Below, one piece after another: positions 1-11,779 of a DNA stretch of 64,000 nt. Each line of letters begins with the position of its first letter. Within the stretch, counting starts at the first letter, position 1. The notes under the pieces were generated by a model. That model saw only the letters and a list, made by a program, of their open reading frames with translations, searched no databases and was not told where the DNA came from. The position numbers were made by a program, and so were the translations under genes. This DNA is from Acanthacorydalis orientalis (Eukaryota; Arthropoda; Insecta; Megaloptera; Corydalidae): assembly GCA_034766995.1 (NCBI GenBank), contig CM068315.1, positions 3,828,736-3,892,735 on the forward strand, read 5' to 3'.

Positions 1-1378
1 AACAGATGACCAAAACCATGAATCATGCATTTAAGTTTGGTCCATGCTCCCAATTCATTTACATACAATTCAGTTCATTTGATTTGTATAATATTTACAT
101 GTTCTTTTTAATTACAAGATTTTAATTCTTAGATCGTATCTTGAGAACTAATTTAAGATTTAATAAGAATATTTTGTTTATTATTGTTTCAATTATGACT
201 AAACTCACTTTCTACTAGGAAATAAATCATTCCTTTAAATTAAATTGTTAGAATACTTTTTTCATAAATAAATTAGAATAATAAATCATTCACTTGTACA
301 GCGTGTTATTTTTGAATTAATTCAAAACAATTTTCTGTTTGTTAAAATTACTATTAATTTTTAACATAGAGTATGTGAAGTTCATTTATTTCATCTGAGA
401 TTCTATTCAACTTCGGGCGCTAATGACCTTAAATGTCTTCATGCCCTTAAATCTCAGATAATCAAACAAATCGATTAAATTTAAAATTTATTAGTTAATT
501 GAAAATGATTTTACACCTTTTCATTTTTAAGAGATCTTACAAATTTTATACAAGGAAATAAAATATTTATCAACTATTTTAAAGTGAATATATTTTTATA
601 TTTCATCAATTTATAAAAACTCTTCATCAATCTACACATAATTTGATTTATAAAATTCTTAATAATAATAACGAAAACATGTTTTTTTTTATTCTATGAT
701 CACTTTTGTATTTTTATGGTATATAAAATATTCTGTGTGATAAATGTAAATATTTTTCATTCGAATAACTTGTTTTTAACAATATTTACAATAATATTTT
801 TTATTAATTTACAATATTTACATTAGATATGATTATGTCATACATATATATATATATATATATATATGGACAAAAAAATAAAAAATATGGGTCTATTCAT
901 TTCAAAAGCATTAAATTTGAAAAAGAAGTACAACAAGAACATGTTTAGCAAATGAAAAATGATCATTTTTTATTTTAAGAATTTTAATTTATTATAATTT
1001 TTATTATAATAATTTTATTTTAAGAATTTTAATCAACTTCACTAATCGAAAATATATAACTGATTTGAATTCTATGTTAAAATTGTAATTATTTTAATTA
1101 AAATTTAATTATTTAACAATACATTAAAATAATTAAATGTAAATAATTCGTTGAAATAAATTAAATATTTTCTTTTAATTATAAAACAATATTAATATTA
1201 TTTTTATATTTATTTAAAACTTAAGTAAGAAAGTTAAGTGCATTACGTTTTCTAAATAAAATCGTTTATTTGACATTTTAATACACTGATATCGATTTCG
1301 GTTTAATTTTATTAGAAAATACCTATAAGATTTTTCTGTCTGCGAATTCAAATTCTAAATGTAAAGTTAATACAACCG

Positions 1379-1437
<59 letters not shown>

Positions 1438-1759
1438 GTACTTATAGTATATATTTAGTAGGTTATAAGCTAAATCATCAAATTTTTCAAGCACAGTACC
1501 AAATAAAAACTTAATTAAAATGTACTGCTCAAAAATATATTTTAAATTATAAAAATGTGAATATACTCACTTGTGAAATATTTTACATAATATAATTTGT
1601 AACAAGAAAACTGTTGATTAAAAAAATAATAAATTAATAGAAGAGAGAACATTATTTTTGGAATTTATAAATTGCATTCAAAATTGTTACTGCATAAGTT
1701 TTGCTAAATTTCTTTGCAATTTTGCATTAGATTGTAATAAGAATATAAATTAAAAATAC

Positions 1760-1797
<38 letters not shown>

Positions 1798-2109
1798 ACA
1801 ATATAAAAATTTTATAATAAATTATGTTAGTTATTTCTGAATTCATTTTTCAAAATAACAAAACAATGAAAAACATTAATTTCTGACCATTCTTGGAATG
1901 ATTATTTGTTCCTTTTGTAAATATATGTATATAATCGTTATATATAAGACAAATTATTTATAATCTACAGTTAATATATATATATATATATATATATATA
2001 AGACAAATTATTAACAATCTACAGTTAACCGATATAAATCTAATAAATAGTATTATTATTTAAATTTTCAACCGATTTAGATTTTTGTGATTCACCATGT
2101 TCAAATATA
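1..2109. other. AT-rich noncoding stretch
   Basis: No convincing coding region, RNA gene or transposon end was found. The stretch is very AT-rich with poly-A/T runs and several microsatellites: (TA)n at about 844-868, 1383-1429 and 1973-1999, and a compound (TA)n(TG)n at about 1761-1797. It is probably intronic or intergenic. Confidence 0.6.
1383..1429. repeat. (TA)n microsatellite
   Basis: About 23 uninterrupted TA dinucleotides, followed by degenerate TA-rich sequence. One of many such arrays in the window. Confidence 0.95.
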
Positions 2110-2310
2110 AGTTGATTTAATTTAGGCTTCCACATGGAAATATTAAAAGGGGACGCAGAGGTTTAGAAAAGTTTTGTTCTTTTTTATTTAGTATTTTAGT
2201 TCAATTCAATACTAAAATACAATTGAACTAAAATATTAAACGGGCGAAAACATTTTTTTTCTGTGTGTTTTTTTTTAATACTTCTGTGTGGAATACTGAG
2301 TTGAATCACT
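2110..2310. mobile_element. Palindromic MITE, family A, copy 1
   Basis: The two ends form imperfect inverted repeats of about 38 bp. The left end reads AGTTGATTTAATTTAGGCTT, and the reverse complement of the right end reads AGTGATTCAACTCAGTATTC; both continue into a shared TTCCACA..GAA.TATTAAA pattern. The centre (about 2195-2232) is a small hairpin with arms TTTAGTTCAATT and AATTGAACTAAA. It has no coding capacity. A second copy lies at 19562-19764 and a stub at 12190-12231. The superfamily is not determined. Confidence 0.75.
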
Positions 2311-2965
2311 GTATATATGCACATATAAGGTATATAAATTAATATATTATAAATATAAAAATATATTTATCAATATATATATATATAATTCATAAAAAGA
2401 ATAGTTGAACTATAAATAACAGATCTTTCTCTGAATATTAAAAAAAATATATTGTTTAGTAAGAAAACTGGATTAAAAATACTAAGTTTAAAAGTACTCA
2501 ATTACACAGAATTAAAAAATTAATCAGCCACAAATCACACTTTGTTTATTTTGCCTTAAAGCAAATTGAAAATTTAGAAAAGTAGAAAATAATAAAATAT
2601 AGAGATGTTGTCTGACTACATATTTTTTTTATAAAATTCTAATCAACTTATTTTTAATTACAGTTTAATGACGTTCGATTTGGTTCTATTCAAAAATTAT
2701 ATATCTCAAGAACAAAATATACAGTACAGCAAAGTAGTCACTCTTAAAAAATGTCAAATTTATAGTTCATTATATATATATATATAACACAAACTACACT
2801 TTTCACATCCCATAAAAGAATAATATTGCACATCGACAATAAGTATTTTCTTTTCCGAAAAATCTATCGTTTATGTTGACTTATCTGAATTATTTAACTA
2901 CATTTTTTATAATAATACAAAATCGATTACGTTCATTGTGATTGTCTGTTAATATAAAAGTTATA

Positions 2966-3017
<52 letters not shown>

Positions 3018-3360
3018 TTTATACACATGTATACATCAAACTGAATAAATGGACATAAAATGAATTTCACAAATGATGATTTTAAAAAATATTTGAAGGA
3101 TATAAAATTAAACGAATATCAAAGAACTCAACCTTTAAACTGTACTAACAATACTATAATAAAAAAATTATAAATATTTAAGATTATATTTTACTAGTTA
3201 ATACTTCATTTTTTTAAAAAAAATTAATATTCATTATAATAATATTAACTATTTTTAAAATACTGTTCTCTCTTTAATAAGTTTCACTTAATTGTGTTTT
3301 GTCTATCTCTCTATCTAACACACATACACACACACGTGTATATATATATATATGTGTGTA
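2311..3360. other. AT-rich noncoding stretch
   Basis: Nothing gene-like was seen. It holds (TA)n arrays, the longest at about 2970-3014, and a (CA)n/(TA)n/(TG)n compound at about 3318-3360 that leads into the tandem array. Confidence 0.6.
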
Positions 3361-3543
3361 TATGTTTGTGTGTATGTGAGTGTTTATGTATTTAAGATAG
3401 ATAAAAACCAAAAATAATCATTAGACACATTTCAGTAAAAAAAATAATGAATATTTTTACATGAATTACAAATGTTGTTTACTCTTAGATGAACAAAAAT
3501 TATAACTATTGAAATTTAAATTTAAGAAAATCTATTTACTATG

Positions 3544-3591
<48 letters not shown>

Positions 3592-3764
3592 TATGCGTGT
3601 ATGTGGGTGAGTGTGTATTTAAAATAGATAACAATCAAAAATAATCATTAGATACATTTCGATTAAAAAATAATGAATATTCGAACACGAATAACAAATT
3701 TTTTTTGATCTTAGATGAACAAAAAAATAACTATTGAACTTTTAATTTAAGAAAATTCGTTTAC

Positions 3765-3799
<35 letters not shown>

Positions 3800-3960
3800 A
3801 TGTATGGAAGTGAGTGTATGTTTAAGATAGATAACAATCAAAAATAATCATTAGACACATTTCAATAAAAAAAGTTAATGAATATTTTAACACGAATTAC
3901 AAATGTTGTTTGCTATTAGATGAACAAAAATTATAACTATTGAGCTTTACTATTCCGTTT
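3361..3960. repeat. Three-unit tandem array, units about 175-190 bp
   Basis: Three direct copies (about 3361-3546, 3587-3764 and 3788-3960) share blocks in the same order: a (TG)n-rich start, then AGATAGATAA, AAAATAATCATTAGACACAT, an AATGAATATT block, AGATGAACAAAAA, TAACTATTGA, and an end at TTTACTATATA. A (TA)n array separates consecutive units. Copies differ by scattered substitutions and small indels, so the duplication is not very recent. No ORF is conserved across the units. Confidence 0.85.
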
Positions 3961-3962
3961 AC

Positions 3963-4002
<40 letters not shown>

Positions 4003-4003
<1 letters not shown>

Positions 4004-4511
4004 ATATAGTAACATCTTGTACCCGAGTCAAAAAAAGTATCCACATTATAAAAAAATAACATTCAAATTTTGTCCACAGTTAACGTAAAAAGTTACAATC
4101 TGGTTGAATTAAATGTTTCTAAATAAACAATAATTCCAAGATAAGACTTTTTGAAAATCGAAAAGAAAATCGTATAACCACAGATGTACGTGTGAATATA
4201 TGGATGGAAAAACGAACAAAACCGAAAAACAACACAAAGTTTCAAAAAATGTATCCTTTCAATTTTTTTTAAACGAACCGCAAGTGCAACAACAATCTAA
4301 TAATCCGAACAAAAAAGTTCTCTAGCTTTCTCATAAACATCCTCGTTGTTAATTTAACATCACTCGTTTAATATTTAAAACGAATTAATTATCGAAAACT
4401 AGACAAATAGTTTATAATTTCAGTTATGCGAGTACGTATGGTTTTGTTTTCATTTAAATCAATCATTTATTACAATTTTATGATAAAACTTTTTTATCTT
4501 TTCCGATCATG

Positions 4512-4546
<35 letters not shown>

Positions 4547-5290
4547 CAAATAAACACACGCAATAATAATTTATTAATATTTATTAACCTATTAAACACA
4601 TTAAAAAGTATTAGAGACCTATCAAAGAAATCGGCGATTATGAAACGTCGTTAAACGAAAAAATAAATGCTATTTTTACCTTGCAACAAAAACAAATCAC
4701 GAAACAAAGTAACGACGGACGAGAGAAAAAAGAATAAAACCACACACTATAACACACAAACTGTCATGCTTGCTCAACACACTACAAAAATAGCCCTTCA
4801 CCCCGTTTCGGAGCGCCGGTATTCTTATCACTGTCTACCGAATAGAAACTTCACCAAAACTTTTCATATATAGACCAATATAGATATATATATATATATA
4901 TATATATATAAATGTGCGTGTGTGTGTATGTATGTATGTATGTACAGCGCACAACAGTCCGGAAAAAATATAAATTTGCAATGTTGTAATTTGTTCTCGA
5001 ACACCAAAAACGTTGACGGGGTAGAAAAATACGCATTCACATTCGGTGGCAAAAACATTTCAATTTGAGCGAAATTCGTGTATGAATCTCCCGTTGATTT
5101 CGCGGACCGATTCGGGCACTAATGTTTAATTACGAATTGCTGTCGTACTGTTTAAACGAGCCGACCAGTACGATTGTTGTGTTGAAAAAAAAATTATCCG
5201 GAAAATTTTTTTTTACAGAAAAATGATAATTACGTATGTTTAGTTTAATGGTCTTTCCCGGTACGATGTCTCTGCACTTCTGGTACTCAC
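4003..5290. other. Noncoding stretch, moderately complex
   Basis: No gene is assigned. Base composition becomes less extreme from about 4.6 kb towards the candidate exon at 5.3 kb, so part of it may be conserved intron or untranslated sequence. (TA)n arrays lie at about 4515-4543 and 4884-4910. Confidence 0.5.
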
Positions 5291-5453
5291 CGTCGCCTGT
5301 AGTTAGCGCGCAAGCCGCATTTGCATGGACGCCACTCGACGCCACAGCACCCCCACGGAGCGAAACAACTGTATGTGTGTTCGGTGACGTGCGACGAGGA
5401 CGACACGTCTCGCGCGTCGTGTCTTCATGCACAATACCAATGTCGTAATTTTA
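5291..5453 (-). CDS. Candidate internal exon, product unknown
   Basis: This is an island of mixed composition with many CpGs. Read on the minus strand, a pyrimidine-rich tract runs into AG just above 5453, and a textbook donor (GACG|GTGAGTA) lies just below 5291. One frame is open from the donor back to a TAA at the acceptor edge and includes the string VASSGVHANAACALTTGDG. A second frame is Cys-rich near its end (CFAPWGCCGVEWRPCKCG) and stays open to the donor, but has a TGA near the 5' side. The strong donor is what supports the call; the frame is undecided, and a noncoding exon is possible. No family was recognised. Confidence 0.35.
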
Positions 5454-5832
5454 CTTTTACGTAAAATAGGGTGGAAAAGAAAAGGAAAGAGTAACGTGCG
5501 GGGGTGGTCTGGAGACAAGGATATGTTAGTTCGTTCATCGCGTACACTTGCGTTTGTGTATGTGGCCCGTGCTCGTGTATATGTGCGAGCATATATGTAT
5601 ATATATGTGCATATATACATATACATACTTGTGCGTATAAAAAACCGAGTATTTACTTACACACTTCGCTATTAGTATGGAAAAGATGCAGAGGATAGCT
5701 TAAAACATTGGTGTAATAGAGATATAGTGATATTTTACAATCGAGATATTTACATCTTGGATATTAGAAGCGTTTTAAGACATGTCTCGATTATTTATAC
5801 ATACATACACACATACATACATACATAAACAT

Positions 5833-5870
<38 letters not shown>

Positions 5871-6242
5871 ATGTATATAGATATGTGTACGGATATGTTG
5901 TGAAAGAAAACATAATGGAAACACACAAAATGTATTCAAAAACGAGGACTTCAGAAAAGTGATTTGTGAAGAATATTAGGAAACATTATATAATATTTCA
6001 ATCTTTATTTCTTTCAATTGCATCTTAGAAATATATCTCTATGATATAAATATGTGTGTGTACACACATATCAGAAATATATTAATATATGACTGTTGAA
6101 AAGTAAATTTCAGAGTTGTACGTTCGTAATGTTTTCTAATAGATTTGATTGAGTTCCGTTTTAAGTGTTAAATTTGGATTTTTTATCTGATTTTATAACT
6201 GAATGTGGTTGTTAATCTATACTTGTTACAGGATATTAATCC
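5454..6242. other. Noncoding stretch
   Basis: The first 200 bp are moderately GC-rich and continue the 5.3 kb island; the rest is AT-rich. TATG/CATA-rich simple sequence lies at about 5578-5632 and 5800-5835, with (TA)n at about 5836-5867. No supported gene. Confidence 0.5.
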
Positions 6243-6869
6243 TTAACGGTCGAAAGGCCCTGATAAGGAGACATCACACTTATGTCATAGAAAACGAAAT
6301 GTCCCTGTACGGGGACATGTAAAGAATTTAGTTTTCATTTCATTTACTTATAATTGCTGTAGTTTTTTTTATTATCAAATATTGCAACTTATCACATTAG
6401 ATAGTTAGTTGATAATGTACTGATAAGAAAAATTTAAAGTTATATAACGTTTTAAGACGTGCATATTATGGCATTTGCACAATAGCTTCATCGCAATGAT
6501 ATCCAGTGTAATTTTTGTTATTTAGAAGGTTACAACGTGTAAATATGATATATTTGTGATTTCCAAAGTATGTCCCGATAGAAAAATTAAAGGCGGACGT
6601 AAACAAACATCCACATATTGTTAAACATGTCCCGCGAATCCATCGTTACACACTGGCGACTGCTTTGAAGGATATCATACTCACAATAATTATAAAAATT
6701 AATTTTATTTAAAAAATTACAAATCAACTAAATATCTTGAATTTATATCTAAATAAACCAGTTTAAATTTGTTATTTAAGTTTTCATTCTTGTAAACGTT
6801 TTATAAGCTTTCACCTAATTTTCTGTCGTCTCATGGGCGAGTATTATAAAAAAAGCTCTCGACCGTTAA
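6243..6869. mobile_element. Non-autonomous piggyBac-type (TTAA) element
   Basis: A TTAA tetranucleotide flanks each end (6243-6246 and 6866-6869), matching the target-site preference of piggyBac transposases. The termini are inverted: the left starts CGGTCGAAAG and the reverse complement of the right starts CGGTCGAGAG. A subterminal palindrome (ATGTCCC...GGGACAT, about 6299-6320) is near the left end. The 619-bp interior has no transposase-like ORF, so the element would depend on an enzyme in trans. TTAA alone is common in such AT-rich DNA; the call rests on TTAA together with the terminal repeat. Confidence 0.6.
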
Positions 6870-6926
6870 GAGTTAAAATCAAATTTAAGTGTAAGCTGCT
6901 TTTTTTTGATACACCATTGTAATAAA

Positions 6927-7135
6927 CGGGTCGTTTGATAAGTTTGGTAAATTTCTATGACGTGACATCACTATCCATATGGTAATGTCACGGTTATCAA
7001 GTGTCACTTTTCAAAAGCATAGGCGGAATTTCAACCAGGACCGATTCGTTGTTCACATTCTACAAATTTTTAAAGCGAGCATTGTAACAGTTGGCGCAAA
7101 AATAGAAAAAGAAACGAGCAAGCTTTTTGCGCTTG
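6927..7135 (+). mobile_element. Mariner 5' end stub
   Basis: It aligns along its length with the first 200 bp of the mariner at 7619: terminal GGTCGTTTGATAAGTTTGG, then TCACGG.TATCAAG, ACTTTTCAAA, TTCTACAAAT.TTTAAAGCG and ATTGTA.CAGTT. It ends near a TTTTTGCG string, where the 7619 copy jumps into catalytic-domain sequence, while this copy runs into unrelated DNA. No coding function is expected. The next copy begins only about 480 bp downstream in the same orientation. Confidence 0.7.
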
Positions 7136-7618
7136 GATCTCTTATTAGTTTGGATCTAAATACGAATCAAATAATATCGTTTTTATTAAGTCACTAACTT
7201 AATGATTGATCAAGAATTAGTTCAGTGATATTTATAGTACATACCTTGTCAGTATCAATTTATTATTTTAATTCTCATTTTTAATTTTTATAAAATATAA
7301 GATGAACTGATATAAAATAATCAATTATCGATAAATGGATACAGTGTTGGATCAGCGAATAATGTGCTTAAATTCAAATCAGAATGTTCGATATACATCA
7401 TCTTTCAGTTAAAACATTCTTATCATATATGTTAAATCTAGTTAGATGTCTACAGCGTTATTGAAATAAATAACGAGAAAAAAATAAAAAAAAACAAGAA
7501 CTTTCATAACGCTCAGATTTTTCTACCTGTAATAAATACTCTTCGTCTTTTTATTCACTCTATATTTTTTGTAATTGATTTTATTTCGTAGATTTTTTAG
7601 TTCACAATTTAATATATA

Positions 7619-8445
7619 CGTGGTCGTTCGATAAGTTTGGTGTTTTTTCTATGAGATGGCGCCACCATTCATTTTGTAACATCACGGCTATCAAGTTTCA
7701 CTTTTCAAACTAGCATGTGTGAAATTTCAGCCATAATCGACGCGTTTTTCAAGTTCTACAAATGTTTGAAGCGGGCATTGTAGCAGTTCCCGCATAAATG
7801 GAAAAAATTGAAAGTCGTTTTTGCGTCGATTCGTCACCATGGATGAAACTTGGGATCCACCATTACACACCCGAGTTAAAGCAGCGGTAAAGCAGCGGAT
7901 AACGACTGGTGCAAGTGCGCCGAAGATGATGAAGACCGTTTTGTCTGTTGAGAAGGCGATAACTACTGTTTTTTGGGATTTCAAAGAAATCATCTTGGTC
8001 GACTACTTAACAAAGCGAAAAACGATAATAGGAGCCAATTATGTAACATTATCAGACCGTTTGAAAGAAGATCTGAAACAAAAACGGCCAAGATTAGTAT
8101 ACAAAAAAGTACTCTTTCACCAGGACAAAGCACCGTTCCACAAATCGACCGTCATAATGGCAAAATTGCACGATTTAGGCTTCAACTTGATTCCTCAATC
8201 ATCCTTTTCTTCGGATTTAATCCGATGCGACTTCTTCCTCTTCTCAAACTTGAAAATTTGACTCAGTAGGAAGAAATTCTCGTCGAATGAGGATGTTATC
8301 ACCGCCGCCAATGCATATTTTGCAGGCTCGCTGGACCAAGTGTATATATAGCCTCAATGGAGACTATATTCAGAAATAAAATCGATTTTTTCCAAAAAAC
8401 AGTGCTTAACTTTGTTTTTTTGCCATGCTTATCAAACAACCCACG
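7619..8445 (+). mobile_element. Internally deleted mariner with both TIRs and TA target sites
   Basis: TA dinucleotides flank the element (7617-7618 and 8446-8447). The left terminus is CGTGGTCGTTCGATAAGTTT; the reverse complement of the right terminus is CGTGGGTTGTTTGATAAGCA. Intact mariners are about 1.3 kb, so this 827-bp copy has lost roughly a third. The loss falls between the 5' leader and the catalytic domain, removing the DNA-binding half of the transposase. Confidence 0.85.
7821..8261 (+). pseudogene. Mariner transposase, catalytic domain only
   Basis: The uninterrupted 146-codon frame contains recognisable mariner blocks in order: VTMDETW with the first catalytic Asp, TVFWD, DYLTKRKTI, a KRPRLVYKKVLFHQDKAPFH stretch carrying the second Asp (the usual DNAP is DKAP here), and DLIRCDFFLFSNLK carrying the third. 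Mariner transposases are about 345 residues and need an N-terminal pair of HTH motifs to bind the TIRs; that part is missing. Substitutions in SPDLAPSD (now SSDLIRCD) also argue against activity. The first ATG of this frame is a chance codon, not the original start. Confidence 0.85.
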
Positions 8446-8449
8446 TATA

Positions 8450-9678
8450 GTTGAAAATTAATACATATGTATTAATTTATTCATTTTATTTGAATGAATC
8501 TTTTACTTAAAACTTTAAATTCAAACAAGTATTTAATTTCAGTCATTTGAATTCTTTCATGCAAAATTAAGTTAAATGTATAAACAAATAACAATATAGA
8601 ACCGAAAAAAAATTCGATACTAGAAAAATAACGGAAGTTGAAGAGGGTGGACACCGCATTCACTGAAACACTCTGTATATAAAATTTCTTTTTAATTCGA
8701 CAGCTTCGTGATTCTTTTCAGACCTGATTCTCTTGAACAAACTGTTGAAGCAACAATTGCAAGAGATTTTATCTATATAAAACTGTACTTTTTTTTATCA
8801 CTTCTATGAACATTCATAAACAAGTACATCTGACTCTAGCGCTTGTCATAATTTTATAAAATATATCATGAATTTTGTTGTTAAATTATAACATTTTATT
8901 TTCATATCATGTGATTGTAAAAATTTCAATAAAGTTCCAAAAGTGTTTCTTAAATTAGTTATTTTTTTTATTGAAGGTAAATTTAATTCGATTAAAGTGT
9001 AGGACGATAGGAGGAATCGATTATAAATCAAATCAATGAACAGTGACACAAACACAACAAGACCTGTTAACATATAGATCATTCGAAACGCTTGGCATTT
9101 GAAATGATCTATTGTGTTGATCGTTCAGATTATGGAGAAACAATTCTTTAACTACCAATTTATTAATCTGGGATCGAAAATGTGTTAGACGAACATAAAT
9201 AATCGTGCTCAATGTCATAACATTTCATAGTCTGAACTTTGTTACGAGTTTTCTAATATGTTGTAAATGTTTTATAATGTAATTTACTGTTTACAATCTG
9301 AAAATTTGTTATTGATTGAATGTCTAATTTTATTTAATTAGTTATTTGATAATTTGATGATTAAATTATTTATTGATTACATTTTACAAGGAAGAATATA
9401 ATAATAACAGAATTGTATTTTTAGGGAAAAAATAAATTTAAAAAATTGTTTTTCCGGAATTATAATTTTGGCACTGTAACTCAATTCAGTTTTACAGAAG
9501 AGTGAATCTTCAAATACCACAAAATGTTTCTTATCCAAATGATTGAGCATTAAGTCATATTAGTTTTGATTTGGCATTGCGTACATTCGATGGCGATGGG
9601 ATCTGCAATCCATTGATGATGATATCATATTTAGAGAGTAAGAACTTTGTAAAATCAAAATGTTTGTTGTGTTTAATT

Positions 9679-9717
<39 letters not shown>

Positions 9718-9960
9718 CATTATACATGTATATATATATATATATACTATAAGTACCCTAAAATCATCAGTATTTTTTAATAAGTAAATTAGATTATTAT
9801 TTTTTATTAGGTAAATTTGATTCAGTTTGACTTAAGTCTCTAGTAAGTGAAGACGTGTGTGTGAAGACGTGATATAGTGTATTGTAAAGAAGATTGGGGA
9901 TTTACTATTTTGAATAAAAAAAGGTTTCTAATATCCCAAAACAAAATGATGGACTGAAAA
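8450..9960. other. AT-rich noncoding stretch
   Basis: No supported gene. A slightly more complex patch at about 9560-9640 is open in one frame but has no splice or start evidence. (TA)n arrays lie at about 9681-9715 and 9731-9747. Confidence 0.55.
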
Positions 9961-9964
9961 CCTT

Positions 9965-10880
9965 GAGAAGAACACATAAGTCATTGCATGATATTTCAAT
10001 TTCGATCAAGATTTAAGGCAACAACCGCAATAAAAAAAAATCTGATGTCTATGGAGATGTTTTGAAGGTCAAAAAGTGCCATAGTTGATTCAAAAAAAAT
10101 TCCAATGATACTTTTGACTCACTTGATAATGTTTGAAGTGAGCAACCTGCTGAATTCGATAATGATGCGTTAAGATCTCTGATTGAGTTAAGTCCAAGAT
10201 TTATAGTGCAAGAAATAGTTGACACACTTGGGGTCATTTTGTCAACAGTGAAGGCACCTTCATGAAATCAGAAAGGTATTTAGGCAAGGTGTTTGGGTTC
10301 TACATTAATTGTCAAATACAAACAAAGATCATCGATGAACAATTTGCACATCGTTTATTGACTAGGCAATGAAGTGATCAATTTCTTGGTAGAATCGTCA
10401 CTAGTAATGATAAATATGTCCTATACAGCAACTTTAAATGCTCCAGTCAATACATTTCTCCGAATCAACCAGCTACACTGACATTTCAACAGGGTCTGAG
10501 ATTGAAAAAGGTGTTACTATGCGTTTGGTGGGATTGCGCTGGCATAATTAATTTTGGATTTCTAAAACCGGGTGAAACAAGTACCAGTTATTATCAACAC
10601 AATTAGAACGATTACATAACGAATTGTTGAAAAAAAGACCGGCTTTGGTCAACAGAAAACGCATCATACTGGAACATAATAATTTCAGACCCCACACAGC
10701 AAAAACAACCCAAGAAAAAATAAACCAGCTTGACTAGGAAGTTTCACCGCATCTACCATAGTCATCTGATATTGCGCCATCAGATTATCATTTGTTTAGA
10801 TTTATGGAACTTACTACTTTGAAATATCTAAGATAAAATTTATGAAAGAAGAGTAAGATAGGATGACACTGAAAATAGTG
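9965..10880 (+). pseudogene. Decayed mariner transposase, second mariner family
   Basis: With several frameshifts, the plus strand gives the mariner order. Around 10040-10250 are the HTH and GRPAEFDxDAL-like region (QPAEFDNDALRSLIELSPRF). Then come a QGVWV block, a RIVTSNDKYVLYSN block, LLCVWWDCAGIINF, KRIILEHNNFRPHTAKTTQE and SSDIAPSDYHLFRFME. In the first block the catalytic D of GDEKW is N (SNDKY); in the second the D of HDNARPH is N (HNNFRPH); the third Asp is kept. Two mutated catalytic residues plus stops and shifts mean it is dead. Terminal repeats were not located. Confidence 0.8.
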
Positions 10881-11084
10881 TTCAAATTCTTGATTCAAAA
10901 TAAATTAACAAGTAATAAGTGTTTATTGTACAGAAATCCTTATAGAAGTTAAAAAAAGAACATAATCGTTTAACAAAACATTTCATAGCAATAAATATAT
11001 AAAAATATTATGAAAATGTAAAATTTTAATTGTTAAAATCAGATTTACATTAAAATCACCGCATGTAATGGAGAGAAATCGCAC

Positions 11085-11287
11085 GCCGTGCACAGGAAAT
11101 GCTTTTTCGTACTTGCCATAAATCTATGAAACGACTCTCTCGAAGCTTTGGTTTGAAGCCAACATCAACTTGCAATATGATGCGGAAAGACGTGAAAATG
11201 TTTCTTTACAAATCACAAGCGCAACAATCTTTATACGAAAGGGACAGAGTCCTACCAGTCAAATTTTTGGACAGTATTGATGTCTGA
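11085..11287 (+). pseudogene. Transposase-like HTH fragment
   Basis: A short frame contains LKPTSTCNMMRKDVKMFLYK, reminiscent of the second HTH and the DLKLxPYK block seen in some mariner/Tc-like insect transposases. The frame ends at once, and no catalytic region follows. The downstream 150 bp recur at 13147-13302, so both belong to one repeat family. The superfamily is uncertain; a chance resemblance cannot be excluded. Confidence 0.4.
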
Positions 11288-11410
11288 TATGTTTATTACA
11301 GATTAAATATTATCGAAGATATTGTTACAAGGAATTTTATCGGGAAAGAATATTAAATGTTTTTTTTAGAATTATTAAAAATATAAAAATGTGCAAGGTG
11401 GTATATTTTT
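11257..11410 (+). repeat. Dispersed repeat X, copy 1
   Basis: Alignable with 13147-13302 across about 150 bp, with shared strings AATTTTTGG.CAGTATTGAT, TTTATTAC, TCAAATATTATC-like sequence and AATATTAAAT. It is the tail of the transposase-like fragment just upstream, so it is probably part of a degenerate DNA transposon. Confidence 0.65.
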
Positions 11411-11779
11411 CGATGAAAGTAAATATATATTTGCTTTGAAGAAAATTGATAAACAATACCATTTTTTTACAAAGAAATACACTCTATAAGACTTAAACAT
11501 CTAAAAAAATGCTTTCTCATTAAAAGATGACATATTTTATAATCTGTGATTGAAATTTAGACATACCGGTAGACATTTTAAAGTGCTAGTCATACAACTA
11601 CAACTAAGTTTTTTAAGTAGATTAAGAAAGAATACAAAAACTATGATTCAATCTTAAAGTTCTTATAGAATTCTTTTATATTACATATTTTCTGCAGTTT
11701 CTTTATCTTTGAAAGGTATTTTATCAGCAAAATAAATATCATCAACCAAACAATTCCAATCTCACTGATAAATTATTGT

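Noticed and set aside
9571..9780. 69-codon frame at 9571
   Set aside because: Only the first third has ordinary composition; the rest is TA microsatellite. There is no splice or homology support.
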